Assembly: GCA_035495555.1 (NCBI GenBank)
Contig: DATJFQ010000018.1
Location: 1 to 14,105 of the forward strand
From: DATJFQ01 sp035495555
GTDB lineage: Bacteria; Acidobacteriota; Vicinamibacteria; Vicinamibacterales; 2-12-FULL-66-21
DNA length: 14,105 nucleotides
Direction of reading: 5' to 3'
The notes beneath the pieces were generated by a model that searched no databases, had not been told where the DNA came from, and saw nothing but the letters and a program-made list of their open reading frames with translations. The position numbers and the translations under genes are program-made. This document shows, piece after piece, positions 6,691 to 13,381 of this stretch (the stretch's first letter is position 1; each line of letters opens with the position of its first letter).

Positions 6691-7877
6691 CCTTGCTCCT
6701 GTGGCCCCGTCCCGTGCTGGCCGCGTAGCGCGCGCGACGAGCCATATTGGCTCGTGCCACAGGTGATTGCCCGTTCAGCGGCGGCTGCGACCTGCTCGGC
6801 GGTGATCCTCGTCAGACATCGGAAATCACCCGGCACGCACGCACGCTGCCTGCAGGGCCGGCATTCGAGCGGCCCCGCCTCAACGGCTTCCGCAAACCAT
6901 CTCGGGTCGCGCCACGGCATCGACCGTTCGGCCAATGTCGGCCCGAACAGCGCCACGATCGGCGTCGTCGTCGTGCCGGCAATATGAAGCGGCCCGCTGT
7001 CGCCACCAATGTACACCGCGGCGCGGGCAACGAGGGCGCGCAGCTCCGCGAGGTCGAATTCGCCGATCTCCGGAACCGCGCCGGCCAACGGGCCTAATGC
7101 CTGGCGGGCCCTGTCGGCGATTGCGCTGGCGGCGGGTTGGTCGGAGGGGCCCGACGTCAGGATGATTCGACGCGATGGATCGCGCCGCGCCAGAGTCACG
7201 ACAAGGGCTTCGAACGACGCAGCCGGCCATCGCCGAAACGGGTTGCCCGCGCTGACGTGGATCACGACGATGTGATGCGCGCCGATGTCCGCATCCACCA
7301 AGCGGCGATTCACCGCGGCTGCCGCCGTCGTTTCCTCCTCCATTTCGAGCGGGTATCGCCCCTGATCCGGTGGCTCGACGCCAAGCGACGCGAGGAGGTC
7401 CCACTGATTGGCGACCGTCGGCCGCGGCGCCTCGTCCCGCGGTCGGGGGACGACATGTGTGTACATCCACGACCGTCCCGTGATCCGATAGCCAATGCGA
7501 ACCGGGGCGCCGCTCGACCAGGTGAGCCAGGCGGCCCGGGGGCCGCCATGAAGATCAATGGCGATATCGAACCGTTCGCGGCGCAGCCGGCGCGCGAGCG
7601 CGAGGTCGTCGCGGATACGGGCAGCGCCCCGCGTCTTCGGGACGACAACGATGTGAGTCAGATTACGATTCCCGCGGACCACCGGCGCCGCCGCCGCTTC
7701 GACGACATACGTGAGGCGGCTGCCCGGATACCTGCGGCGCAAAGCGGCGATCAGAGGTGTCGTCAGCACCACGTCGCCGATCAGGCGCAGCCGCACTAAC
7801 AGAATGTTGGGTTCGTGACTGGCAATGGCTCGTTGCTGCGGGGGTGAGGAAACTGCGGGACCTGCCAGGTTACTCAC
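6687..7877 (-). CDS. Glycosyltransferase family 9 (LPS heptosyltransferase, WaaF/RfaF-like)
   Basis: GT9 enzymes are GT-B-fold, membrane-associated transferases that add heptose from ADP-heptose to the LPS inner core. The N-terminal Rossmann domain begins EPNILLVRLRLIGDVVLTTP at about residue 22. The C-terminal domain holds the GT9 signature GGDSGPLHIAG and VALFGPT around residues 288-310. A Cys-rich CRPCRQRACVPG segment follows, as is common in this family. At 396 residues it is slightly longer than usual, with a short N-terminal extension and a C-terminal tail. The GTG start at 7875-7877 lies six bases after the Trm112-like stop, and the stop overlaps the next gene as GTGA. Acceptor specificity (heptose I, II or III, or another sugar) cannot be read from the sequence. 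Confidence 0.9.
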   Translation of the reverse strand: MSNLAGPAVSSPPQQRAIASHEPNILLVRLRLIGDVVLTTPLIAALRRRYPGSRLTYVVEAAAAPVVRGNRNLTHIVVVPKTRGAARIRDDLALARRLRRERFDIAIDLHGGPRAAWLTWSSGAPVRIGYRITGRSWMYTHVVPRPRDEAPRPTVANQWDLLASLGVEPPDQGRYPLEMEEETTAAAAVNRRLVDADIGAHHIVVIHVSAGNPFRRWPAASFEALVVTLARRDPSRRIILTSGPSDQPAASAIADRARQALGPLAGAVPEIGEFDLAELRALVARAAVYIGGDSGPLHIAGTTTTPIVALFGPTLAERSMPWRDPRWFAEAVEAGPLECRPCRQRACVPGDFRCLTRITAEQVAAAAERAITCGTSQYGSSRALRGQHGTGPQEQG

Positions 7878-7883
7878 GAACAG

Positions 7884-8066
7884 CTAACCGACGGCTTCCG
7901 GCTCAATGGTTGCTTCGTCGATCAGCATGACCGGGATGTCATCCTTGATGGGATACACCCGGTGACATGTGTCGCACTTGAGGGCCGTACCGTTCTTCAC
8001 CAGCTTGACGGGAGTCTTGCAGTTGGGACACGCGAGAATTTCGAGCAGCTCGGCGTCAATCGGCAC
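7884..8066 (-). CDS. Trm112/UPF0434 family small zinc-binding protein
   Basis: This 60-residue protein has the family pattern VPIDAELLEILACPNCK, then a hydrophilic hairpin, then KCDTCHRVYPIKDDIPVML. The cysteines at 13, 16, 31 and 34 form two CxxC knuckles expected to hold one zinc ion. Eukaryotic and archaeal Trm112 activates methyltransferases. The role of the bacterial family (E. coli YcaR, encoded among LPS genes between lpxK and kdsB) is poorly defined. The frame stays open upstream, but that extension runs antisense to the TPR gene and has no family similarity. The GTG at 8064-8066 starts exactly at the conserved N-terminus. It has no Shine-Dalgarno site and lies six bases after a good extended -10 element, so the mRNA is probably leaderless. 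It is the first gene of the LPS operon. Confidence 0.9.
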   Translation of the reverse strand: MPIDAELLEILACPNCKTPVKLVKNGTALKCDTCHRVYPIKDDIPVMLIDEATIEPEAVG

Positions 8067-8072
8067 GCCGGA

Positions 8073-8081
8073 ACTATAGCA
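8073..8081 (-). promoter_or_regulatory. Extended -10 promoter of the LPS operon, probably leaderless
   Basis: On the minus strand the sequence TGCTATAGT is an extended -10 (TG-N-TATAGT, five of six matches to TATAAT). No good -35 is present at the expected distance, which fits an extended -10 promoter. The -10 ends six bases before the GTG start codon, so transcription should begin at or next to the first codon. The core CTATAG is its own reverse complement and may also serve the divergent TPR gene. Confidence 0.55.
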
Positions 8082-8105
8082 TTCTGCGCTAAGATGCCCT
8101 TGCCC

Positions 8106-9521
8106 ATGCGCATCACGCACGCCGCGTTCGTCTCCCTCGGCGCGGCGTTGGTTCTGACACTGCCGCGCCCCGTCGCCGCGCAGACCGCAGCAGACGCGTA
8201 CTACGATTTCCTGATCGCCCGTCATCTCGAGGCCGCCGGTGACGCGAAAGGCGCCCAGGCCGCACTCGAAAAAGCGGTAGCCGCGGACCCCCGATCCGCC
8301 GAAGTGCGCGCGGAGCTTGCCTCCTTCTTCCTGCGTCGCGACGCCGCGGAGGACGCCGAGCGCGTCGCGAAGGAAGCGCTGCAGCTTGACGAGGCGAACT
8401 CAGAGGCGCATCGAGTGCTGGGGATGCTGTACGCCGCCCGCTCCGAGGATACCGGCCGCGGGCAGGCCGCACAGGCCGCTGCCGCGGAGCTCGTGAAGCA
8501 GGGCATCGCTCATCTCGAGCGCGTGACGGAAAATCCCGCCGGCCTCACCGATCTCAACCTTCAATACACCCTGGGACGGCTCTATACGCGAGCGGGTCAG
8601 GCCGACAAAGCGATTCAAGCGCTGACGCGCGTCGTCAACGAAAATCCGCTGTCGGTGCAGGCGCGGCTCGCCCTCGCGCAGGCGTATGTCGCGGCGCGCG
8701 ACATGAACAACGCGATCGAGGCGCTGCAGGAGATCGTCGACGACGAACCGCGCGTCGCGAACATGCTCGGCCAGTTCCAGGAGCAGGCGGGCAGGTTGAA
8801 GGACGCCGCCGACTCGTACACCAAAGCGCTCTCTGTTGCGCCGAACAGCCGCGAGCTGAAGGTGCGGCGGATTGCGGCGCTCCTCGGTGCGAAGGACTTC
8901 GCGCGGGCGGCGGAATTCGCCGGGCAGGCGCAGACGCAGCATCCCGACGATCTCCGTTTTCCGCAGCTCCGCGCGCATGCGCTGCAGCAGCTCGGAGACA
9001 ACGTTCGCGCCATCGGTGTGCTGGAGCCAGTGGCGCGGGCGAATCCCAACGATGCGACGACGCAGTTGGCACTCGCCGATCTGTACAGCACTGTCGGCAG
9101 GAAGAACGACGCGGAGCGCACGGTCAGGCAGCTGGTGGCGATCGAGCCGGGCAATGCTGACGCGCTGAACTACCTGGGGTACCTGCTGGCGGACAGCGGC
9201 CGTCAGCTGGACGAAGCCATTCGCCTGGTCCGCAGGGCGCTCGACATCGAGCCGAACAACCCGAATTATCTCGACAGCCTCGGCTGGGCGTACTACCGAC
9301 GCGGCGATTACGAAGAAGCGGAGAAGTCCCTTACACCGGCCGCGCAGCAGATGCCGCGCAACGCAACGGTGCAGGAACACTACGGCGACGTGCTCGCCAA
9401 GCGTGGTCGCTGGCAGGACGCGATCGCCGCCTGGACCAGGGCGCTGCAGGGCGACGAGGGCGACATCAACAAGGCGGCCGTCGAGAAGAAGATCGCTGAC
9501 GCTCGCGGCAAGGTGCGCTGA
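8106..9521 (+). CDS. Exported tetratricopeptide-repeat protein
   Basis: The 471-residue protein begins with a clear Sec signal peptide: Arg2, a hydrophobic core AAFVSLGAALVLTL, and a likely cleavage after PVAAQ near residue 26. The rest is almost entirely TPR-like helical pairs with the usual signs, for example a small residue at position 8 and Pro near the end of each unit: DEANSEAHRVLGMLY, NPLSVQARLALAQAY, GNADALNYLGYLL, NPNYLDSLGWAYYRRGDYEEA. It should act as a protein-binding scaffold in the periplasm or at a membrane face. It lies directly upstream of a LolB-like gene, an arrangement also known in Pseudomonas, suggesting a role in envelope biogenesis; the partner is unknown. I prefer ATG 8106 because it gives the best signal peptide; ATG 8094 adds four residues. 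Neither has a Shine-Dalgarno site. Confidence 0.9.
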   Translation: MRITHAAFVSLGAALVLTLPRPVAAQTAADAYYDFLIARHLEAAGDAKGAQAALEKAVAADPRSAEVRAELASFFLRRDAAEDAERVAKEALQLDEANSEAHRVLGMLYAARSEDTGRGQAAQAAAAELVKQGIAHLERVTENPAGLTDLNLQYTLGRLYTRAGQADKAIQALTRVVNENPLSVQARLALAQAYVAARDMNNAIEALQEIVDDEPRVANMLGQFQEQAGRLKDAADSYTKALSVAPNSRELKVRRIAALLGAKDFARAAEFAGQAQTQHPDDLRFPQLRAHALQQLGDNVRAIGVLEPVARANPNDATTQLALADLYSTVGRKNDAERTVRQLVAIEPGNADALNYLGYLLADSGRQLDEAIRLVRRALDIEPNNPNYLDSLGWAYYRRGDYEEAEKSLTPAAQQMPRNATVQEHYGDVLAKRGRWQDAIAAWTRALQGDEGDINKAAVEKKIADARGKVR

Positions 9522-10324
9522 TAAGACTCACGCCGCGTTGGCCTTTCGGCGTCGGGCTCTGGGCCTTGGGACTTGTGGCCGCATGCGCCCGCCCGCACAT
9601 CACGCTCCCAACCGATCCCGGTCTTCCGCTTCCCGACTTCAAGGCAATCCACATGCAGGTCTCTGCCGGATGTGCCGGTGTGCGGACGCTGACCGCGGAG
9701 ATGGCGTTGTCGGGACGTGCGGGACGTCAGCGCCTTCGCGGTCGCGTGCTCGCTGGATTTGCGCAGCCCGCCTCGATGCGGCTCGAAGGCGTCGCGCCAT
9801 TTGGTTCTCCCGCTTTCATCCTCGTGGCGCGCGCGGGAGATGGAACGCTGCTGTTGCCGCGTGACGAGCGCGTCCTGCGCGGCGCGAAGCCGGAAGACAT
9901 TCTCGGCGCTCTGGCCGGCGTGACCCTTGGCCCCGCGGATCTCGAGGCGATTCTCACCGGCTGCGTCGTGTCCGCCCCCCAGGCGATGGACGGCCGCCGC
10001 CACGCGAATGGTTGGGTATCGATCGATCTCGCGGGTGGTACTACGCTGTTCCTGCAGCCAGCCGCCGGTGGCATGTGGACGCTGCGAGCGGCCAGGCGGA
10101 CCGGGTGGCAGATCGAATACCCCGCGTGGAACGGTGGCTTTCCCGCGTCGGTACGCCTGCAATCCGAGCAATCCGCGGTGATGGTCGATCTGACGGTCGG
10201 CCTGTCGCAAATCGAAACCAACAAGGACCTGGAGGACGCGGCGTTCACGGTGAACGTGCCGCGCGATGCGGACCCGATCACGCTTGACGAACTCCGCGAG
10301 CGTGGCCCGTTGGGAGCCAAATGA
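9518..10324 (+). CDS. LolB-like outer-membrane lipoprotein (start codon non-standard)
   Basis: The product looks like a lipoprotein of the LolB/DUF4292 fold, which receives lipoproteins from the periplasmic carrier LolA and inserts them in the outer membrane. Sequence support is moderate: a lipobox VAAC, then a beta-rich domain with RVLAGFAQPASMRLEGVAPF and a later GVTLGPADLEAILTGC segment. Position between a TPR gene and ispE matches known lolB loci. The full signal peptide (Arg residues, then WPFGVGLWALGLVAAC) requires translation from 9518 (CTG) or 9521 (ATA). The first standard start, TTG 9566, would leave only six residues before the lipid-carrying Cys. AAGGTG (9510-9515) could be a Shine-Dalgarno site. 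The start touches the TPR stop, and the gene ends in an ATGA overlap with ispE. Confidence 0.75.
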   Translation: MIRLTPRWPFGVGLWALGLVAACARPHITLPTDPGLPLPDFKAIHMQVSAGCAGVRTLTAEMALSGRAGRQRLRGRVLAGFAQPASMRLEGVAPFGSPAFILVARAGDGTLLLPRDERVLRGAKPEDILGALAGVTLGPADLEAILTGCVVSAPQAMDGRRHANGWVSIDLAGGTTLFLQPAAGGMWTLRAARRTGWQIEYPAWNGGFPASVRLQSEQSAVMVDLTVGLSQIETNKDLEDAAFTVNVPRDADPITLDELRERGPLGAK

Positions 10325-11286
10325 GTTTGTCGACGGCATCCGTTTCGATTCGTGCACATGCCAAGATCAACCTGGATCTGCGCGTGCTCGGCATGCGGGC
10401 CGACGGCTTTCACGAGCTGCGGACCGTATTCCAGGCCATCGCACTGCACGACACGATTTGCTGCGTGCCGCGAGCGGGTCCATTCGCCATCGAATGCAGC
10501 ACCGCCGGCGTACCGCTCGACCACACGAATCTGATCTGGCGGGCTGCGGCAACCCTGTGGCGATCGCTTCGCCGTAGTGGCTCTGTTCGCGACGTGGTCG
10601 TGCAGCTCGACAAACGCATTCCCCTCCAGGCCGGACTTGGCGGCGGCAGCGCCGATGCGGCGGCGACGCTGATGGCCCTTGCCCGCCTGTGGCGTCTGCG
10701 GATCAAGCCATCGCAGTTCACGGATATCGCGGCGCACATTGGTTCCGACGTGCCGTTCTTTCTGTCGGGCGGTACCGCGCTCGGCCTGGGACGTGGCGAG
10801 GAGATCTATCCGCTCGCCGATCTGCCCCCGCACTGGATCGTGTTGCTGATACCGGGATTCGGCGTCTCGACGAGCGAGGCGTACGGGTGGTACGACTCCG
10901 AACCGGAGCTGTCGCGTGCGCCCAGGGAGCCGCAGCACGTGCCTGGGCCGTGGCCGTCTCGCGCAGCGCAGATGATTAATGACCTCGAGGCGCCGATCGC
11001 CCGTCATCATCCTGAAATCGATCAGATGAAGGCGGCTCTCCGGCGGGCCGGCGCGCTGGCCGCCTCGATGTCAGGCAGCGGCTCGACCGTATTCGGGTTG
11101 TTTCAGAAGCGCCGAGAGGCAGTGGCCGCGGTCGATCGGCTGAAGGGCACCGGCTGGCAGGTGCTGCTGACCGAATCGCTGGATCGTGGCGAGTACGCGC
11201 GCCGCGCAAAACCACGCACCGGTCGCGCGGATGTCCGCCTCCGCACCTCCCGGACGCGTGCCGCGGTCGTGAAGCGGTCGGCGTAA
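10321..11286 (+). CDS. ispE: 4-diphosphocytidyl-2-C-methyl-D-erythritol kinase
   Basis: IspE is a cytoplasmic GHMP kinase that phosphorylates CDP-methylerythritol, the fourth step of the MEP route to isoprenoids (including undecaprenyl carriers for cell-wall and LPS glycans). The three GHMP motifs are present: AKINLDLRVLG with Lys15, the ATP loop PLQAGLGGGSADAA at about residues 101-114, and MSGSGSTVFGLF starting at 250. Also present are RADGFHELRT near 26 and GSDVPFF. The protein has 321 residues against about 283 in E. coli. The last 29 residues form a strongly basic tail (11 Arg/Lys, one Asp) outside the conserved domain. The ATG overlaps the lolB stop as ATGA, so translation is coupled. 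Confidence 0.96.
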   Translation: MSLSTASVSIRAHAKINLDLRVLGMRADGFHELRTVFQAIALHDTICCVPRAGPFAIECSTAGVPLDHTNLIWRAAATLWRSLRRSGSVRDVVVQLDKRIPLQAGLGGGSADAAATLMALARLWRLRIKPSQFTDIAAHIGSDVPFFLSGGTALGLGRGEEIYPLADLPPHWIVLLIPGFGVSTSEAYGWYDSEPELSRAPREPQHVPGPWPSRAAQMINDLEAPIARHHPEIDQMKAALRRAGALAASMSGSGSTVFGLFQKRREAVAAVDRLKGTGWQVLLTESLDRGEYARRAKPRTGRADVRLRTSRTRAAVVKRSA

Positions 11287-11291
11287 CTTGG

Positions 11292-11321
11292 TTGCCGATC
11301 CGGCGAAGTCTCGTCTACACT
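11292..11321 (+). promoter_or_regulatory. Possible promoter for tRNA-Gln
   Basis: In the 89-bp gap between ispE and the tRNA, TTGCCG (11292-11297) and TACACT (11316-11321) are spaced by 18 bases, and each matches consensus at four of six positions. A second possible -10, TATAGA (11356-11361), lies closer to the tRNA but lacks a -35. The assignment is weak, and read-through from ispE is equally possible. Confidence 0.3.
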
Positions 11322-11375
11322 AAGGGTTTGCACCGCCCCTCGTCGTTCGGATCCGTATAGACAGACAACTTGTGG

Positions 11376-11450
11376 TGGGGCGTGGCCAAGCGGTAAGGCG
11401 CGGGACTTTGGATCCCGTATTCGAAGGTTCGAATCCTTCCGCCCCAACCA
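11376..11450 (+). tRNA. tRNA-Gln (anticodon UUG), CCA encoded
   Basis: The 75-nt cloverleaf can be folded completely. The acceptor stem TGGGGCG/CGCCCCA has seven pairs, the D arm is GCC-AAGCGGTAA-GGC, and the anticodon stem CGGGA/TCCCG encloses the loop CTTTGGA. The anticodon is TTG, which reads CAA and CAG. The variable loop is short, and the T arm is GAAGG-TTCGAAT-CCTTC. Discriminator A (11447) and CCA (11448-11450) are encoded. It lies between ispE and prs, a position also occupied by tRNA-Gln in Pseudomonas. Confidence 0.97.
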
Positions 11451-11555
11451 GAATCCGCGCCGAAGCACGCGAAGCGCGCAGAGGCGGGCCGCGCGGGGAC
11501 GGAGTTTCCTCTGGGGGCTCGTGGCATCGTCGACAGGAACCGGCAGGATGAGAAG

Positions 11556-11568
11556 ACCGCTCAGCGGT
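11556..11568 (+). promoter_or_regulatory. Small hairpin just upstream of the prs ribosome-binding site
   Basis: ACCGC (11556-11560) pairs with GCGGT (11564-11568) around the loop TCA. It ends two bases before the Shine-Dalgarno-like AGGG (11571-11574) and ten before the prs ATG. It may influence ribosome access, but chance formation in GC-rich DNA is possible. The rest of the 127-bp gap after the tRNA (11451-11577) shows no T-run terminator and no clear promoter. Confidence 0.3.
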
Positions 11569-11577
11569 GAAGGGTTG

Positions 11578-12528
11578 ATGTCGACGGGACTGGGCGACCT
11601 GAAAGTATTTTCGGGGAGCGCTCACCCGCACCTGACGCGGGAAATTGCGGATTTTCTCGGCATCCCGGTGGGACAGGCGCGGTTGCGCCGCTTCCCCGAC
11701 AGCGAGGTTTCGTTCCAGATCGACGAGAACATCCGGGGTACCGACGTATTCATCGTCCAGCCGACGTGCAACCCGGTGGACGAGCATCTCATGGAGATGC
11801 TGATCATGGTGGACGCGTTCCGCCGGTCGTCGGCGGCGCGGATCACGGCGGTGGTTCCGTATTATGGCTACGCGCGGCAGGACCGGAAGGACAAGCCGCG
11901 GGTACCGATTTCCGCCAAGCTGGTGGCCAACCTGTTGAGCGCGTCAGGCACCAATCGGGTGCTGACGATGGATTTGCACAAGGCGCAAATCCAGGGGTTC
12001 TTTGACATCCCGGTCGATCACCTGTTCGCGGCGCCTGTGATCATCGAGTACCTGTCGCGGCTGAATTATCCAACGCTGACGATCGTGTCTCCGGATGCGG
12101 GCGGCGCCGAGCGCGCACGGGCCTACGCGAAACGGCTGGACGCGGAGCTGGCGATTATCGACAAACGGCGATCCGAGGACGGCACGGCGGAGGTGATGAA
12201 CGTCATCGGCGATGTGCAGGGACGCACCTGCATTCTGCAGGACGACATCATCGACACCGCGGGAACGATTCAGAAGGGCGCCAGCGCGTTGAAAGCCGCC
12301 GGCGCGGAGCGGGTGCTGGCCTGTGCGGTGCACGGGGTGCTGTCGGGTCCGGCGATCGACCGGATCGACAACTCGCCTCTCGATCAGTTGATTGTGACGA
12401 ACACGATTCCGTTGAGCTCGGCCGGTCAGCAGTGCAAGAAGATTGTGGTGCTGTCGGTGGCCCGGTTGCTGGGGCAGGCGATCCGGAGTATTCACGAGGA
12501 GACATCGGTTTCCTCTTTGTTTGTATAG
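11578..12528 (+). CDS. prs: Ribose-phosphate pyrophosphokinase (PRPP synthetase)
   Basis: Prs makes PRPP from ribose 5-phosphate and ATP in the cytoplasm, feeding purine, pyrimidine, histidine, tryptophan and NAD synthesis. The sequence carries the family hallmarks in order: LKVFSGSAHP near residue 8, RRFPDSEVSFQI near 36, VPYYGYARQDRK from about 93, VSPDAGG near 170, the catalytic KRR loop, and the PRPP-binding DDIIDTAGT from Asp222. From ATG 11578 it has 316 residues, the usual length. The frame is open further upstream (to 11521), but that extension has no family similarity and would be unusually long. A Shine-Dalgarno-like GAAGGG precedes the start at short spacing. It is encoded with rplY and pth, the widespread prs-rplY-pth order. 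Confidence 0.97.
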   Translation: MSTGLGDLKVFSGSAHPHLTREIADFLGIPVGQARLRRFPDSEVSFQIDENIRGTDVFIVQPTCNPVDEHLMEMLIMVDAFRRSSAARITAVVPYYGYARQDRKDKPRVPISAKLVANLLSASGTNRVLTMDLHKAQIQGFFDIPVDHLFAAPVIIEYLSRLNYPTLTIVSPDAGGAERARAYAKRLDAELAIIDKRRSEDGTAEVMNVIGDVQGRTCILQDDIIDTAGTIQKGASALKAAGAERVLACAVHGVLSGPAIDRIDNSPLDQLIVTNTIPLSSAGQQCKKIVVLSVARLLGQAIRSIHEETSVSSLFV

Positions 12529-12548
12529 TTCACGCCCTGAGGGTGAAC
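12528..12548 (+). promoter_or_regulatory. Hairpin in the prs-rplY intergenic region
   Basis: GTTCAC (12528-12533) pairs with GTGAAC (12543-12548), and two inner C-G pairs enclose the loop CTGA. The hairpin overlaps the last base of the prs stop codon and ends 13 bases before the rplY ATG. There is no T-run, so it is not a standard intrinsic terminator. Roles such as RNA processing or protection of the prs mRNA end are speculative. TATAGT (12524-12529) just upstream resembles a -10 but lacks a matching -35. Confidence 0.45.
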
Positions 12549-12561
12549 GATAGGATTCGGT

Positions 12562-13260
12562 ATGGATGCAACGTTAGAAGCAAAGAAGCGTGACGGCAGG
12601 GGCAAGAACGAGGCGAGGCGTCTTCGGGTCTCGGGTCGGATTCCAGCCGTCGTCTACGGCGCCCGCAAGGACGGCCACCAGCCGGAAGGCGTTCCCGTCG
12701 CCGTGGACCCCAAGGAGGTGCTGCGCATCCTCCATTCCGAATCGGGCGCCAACACGCTGATTAACCTGAAACTCGATGGCGACGCCGAGTCGCGCGTGAT
12801 GGTTCGCGACTACCAGCTCGATCCGATCACGCATCAGCTGCTGCACGCGGACTTCTACCAGCTCGCGATGGACAAGGCCATTGTCGTCTCCGTGCCCATC
12901 GTCGTCAAAGGCGAGGCTGCGGGCGTCAAGCAGCAGGGTGGACTGCTCGATTTCGTCACCCGCGAGATCCAGGTGCAGTGCCTGCCGACGGACATTCCGG
13001 AGCACATCGACGTGGACGTGAGCGAGCTGGCGCTTCATCAGTCAATCCGTGTGAAGGACATCGCGGCCAATCCGAAGTGGAAGGCCGTGACCGACGGCGA
13101 AACGATGCTCGTCCACGTGGTGATGCCGAAGGCCGAGGAATCGGCGGCGACGACGGCAGCGGAAGGCGCCGCGGCGGCACCGGCGGCGGCAGCGGCTGCC
13201 GAACCCGAGGTCATCAAGAAGGGCAAGACGGAGAAGGAAGAGGAAGCGGCGAAGAAATAG
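12562..13260 (+). CDS. rplY: 50S ribosomal protein L25/general stress protein Ctc (long TL5-type form)
   Basis: L25/TL5/Ctc binds 5S rRNA in the large ribosomal subunit. The 232-residue protein has the N-terminal 5S-binding beta-barrel (EAKKRDGRGKNEARRLR, then GRIPAVVYG near residue 27). The second TL5-type domain follows, with HADFYQL, VPIVVKGEAAGVKQQGG and the CLPTDIPEHIDVDVSEL segment. The C-terminus, from about residue 190, is a low-complexity Ala tract followed by a Lys/Glu tail. Such tails are common in this family and probably disordered. ATG 12562 has AGGA (12552-12555) at six-base spacing. It lies between prs and pth as in many bacteria. Confidence 0.96.
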   Translation: MDATLEAKKRDGRGKNEARRLRVSGRIPAVVYGARKDGHQPEGVPVAVDPKEVLRILHSESGANTLINLKLDGDAESRVMVRDYQLDPITHQLLHADFYQLAMDKAIVVSVPIVVKGEAAGVKQQGGLLDFVTREIQVQCLPTDIPEHIDVDVSELALHQSIRVKDIAANPKWKAVTDGETMLVHVVMPKAEESAATTAAEGAAAAPAAAAAAEPEVIKKGKTEKEEEAAKK

Positions 13261-13261
13261 A

Positions 13262-13381
13262 CATCTGCAATCTTCGATTTTCGATTTGAGTATCGAGTTG
13301 CGCCGCGCGCTTGCATTGATGATGGATGCATTCGTGCCTGCGATCAGTCCAACTCAAATCGCACATTGAAGATTGCAGATG
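13262..13381. repeat. 120-bp inverted-repeat element with heptamer-periodic arms, between rplY and pth
   Basis: The left arm (13262-13291) and right arm (13352-13381) are inverted copies matching at 27 of 30 positions, around a 60-bp centre. The arms are themselves built of degenerate 7-bp units: ATCTGCA, ATCTTCG, ATTTTCG, ATTTGAG on the left; AACTCAA, ATCGCAC, ATTGAAG, ATTGCAG on the right. The right arm ends with the ATG of pth. The centre can form a small TGCAT/ATGCA hairpin and an ATCG/CGAT pairing. No clear target-site duplication flanks it and no transposase is nearby. It fills the whole 118-bp gap between the two genes. Confidence 0.8.

Noticed and set aside
7962..8105. N-terminal extension of the TPR protein to ATG 7962
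   Set aside because: It runs antisense through the Trm112-like gene and would bury a clear signal peptide that begins at 8106.
8067..8225. N-terminal extension of the Trm112-like protein
   Set aside because: It overlaps the TPR signal peptide on the other strand and has no similarity. The family N-terminus begins at GTG 8066.
8400..11010. Long minus-strand open frames (8400-9380, 9380-10357, 9727-11010)
   Set aside because: These are shadows of the TPR, LolB-like and ispE genes caused by high GC. They are Arg-rich, with no domain and no start-site support.
11521..11577. Longer N-terminus for PRPP synthetase
   Set aside because: The extra 19 residues have no counterpart in the family, and the start at 11578 gives the usual length of 316.
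12528..12548. Intrinsic terminator after prs
   Set aside because: The stem is good but no T-run follows, and rplY starts 13 bases later. I list it only as a hairpin.
13262..13381. Insertion sequence or intrinsic terminator for rplY
   Set aside because: There is no transposase and no clear target duplication. The hairpin arm is not followed by a T-run, since it runs into the pth coding sequence. I keep it as an inverted repeat of unknown origin.
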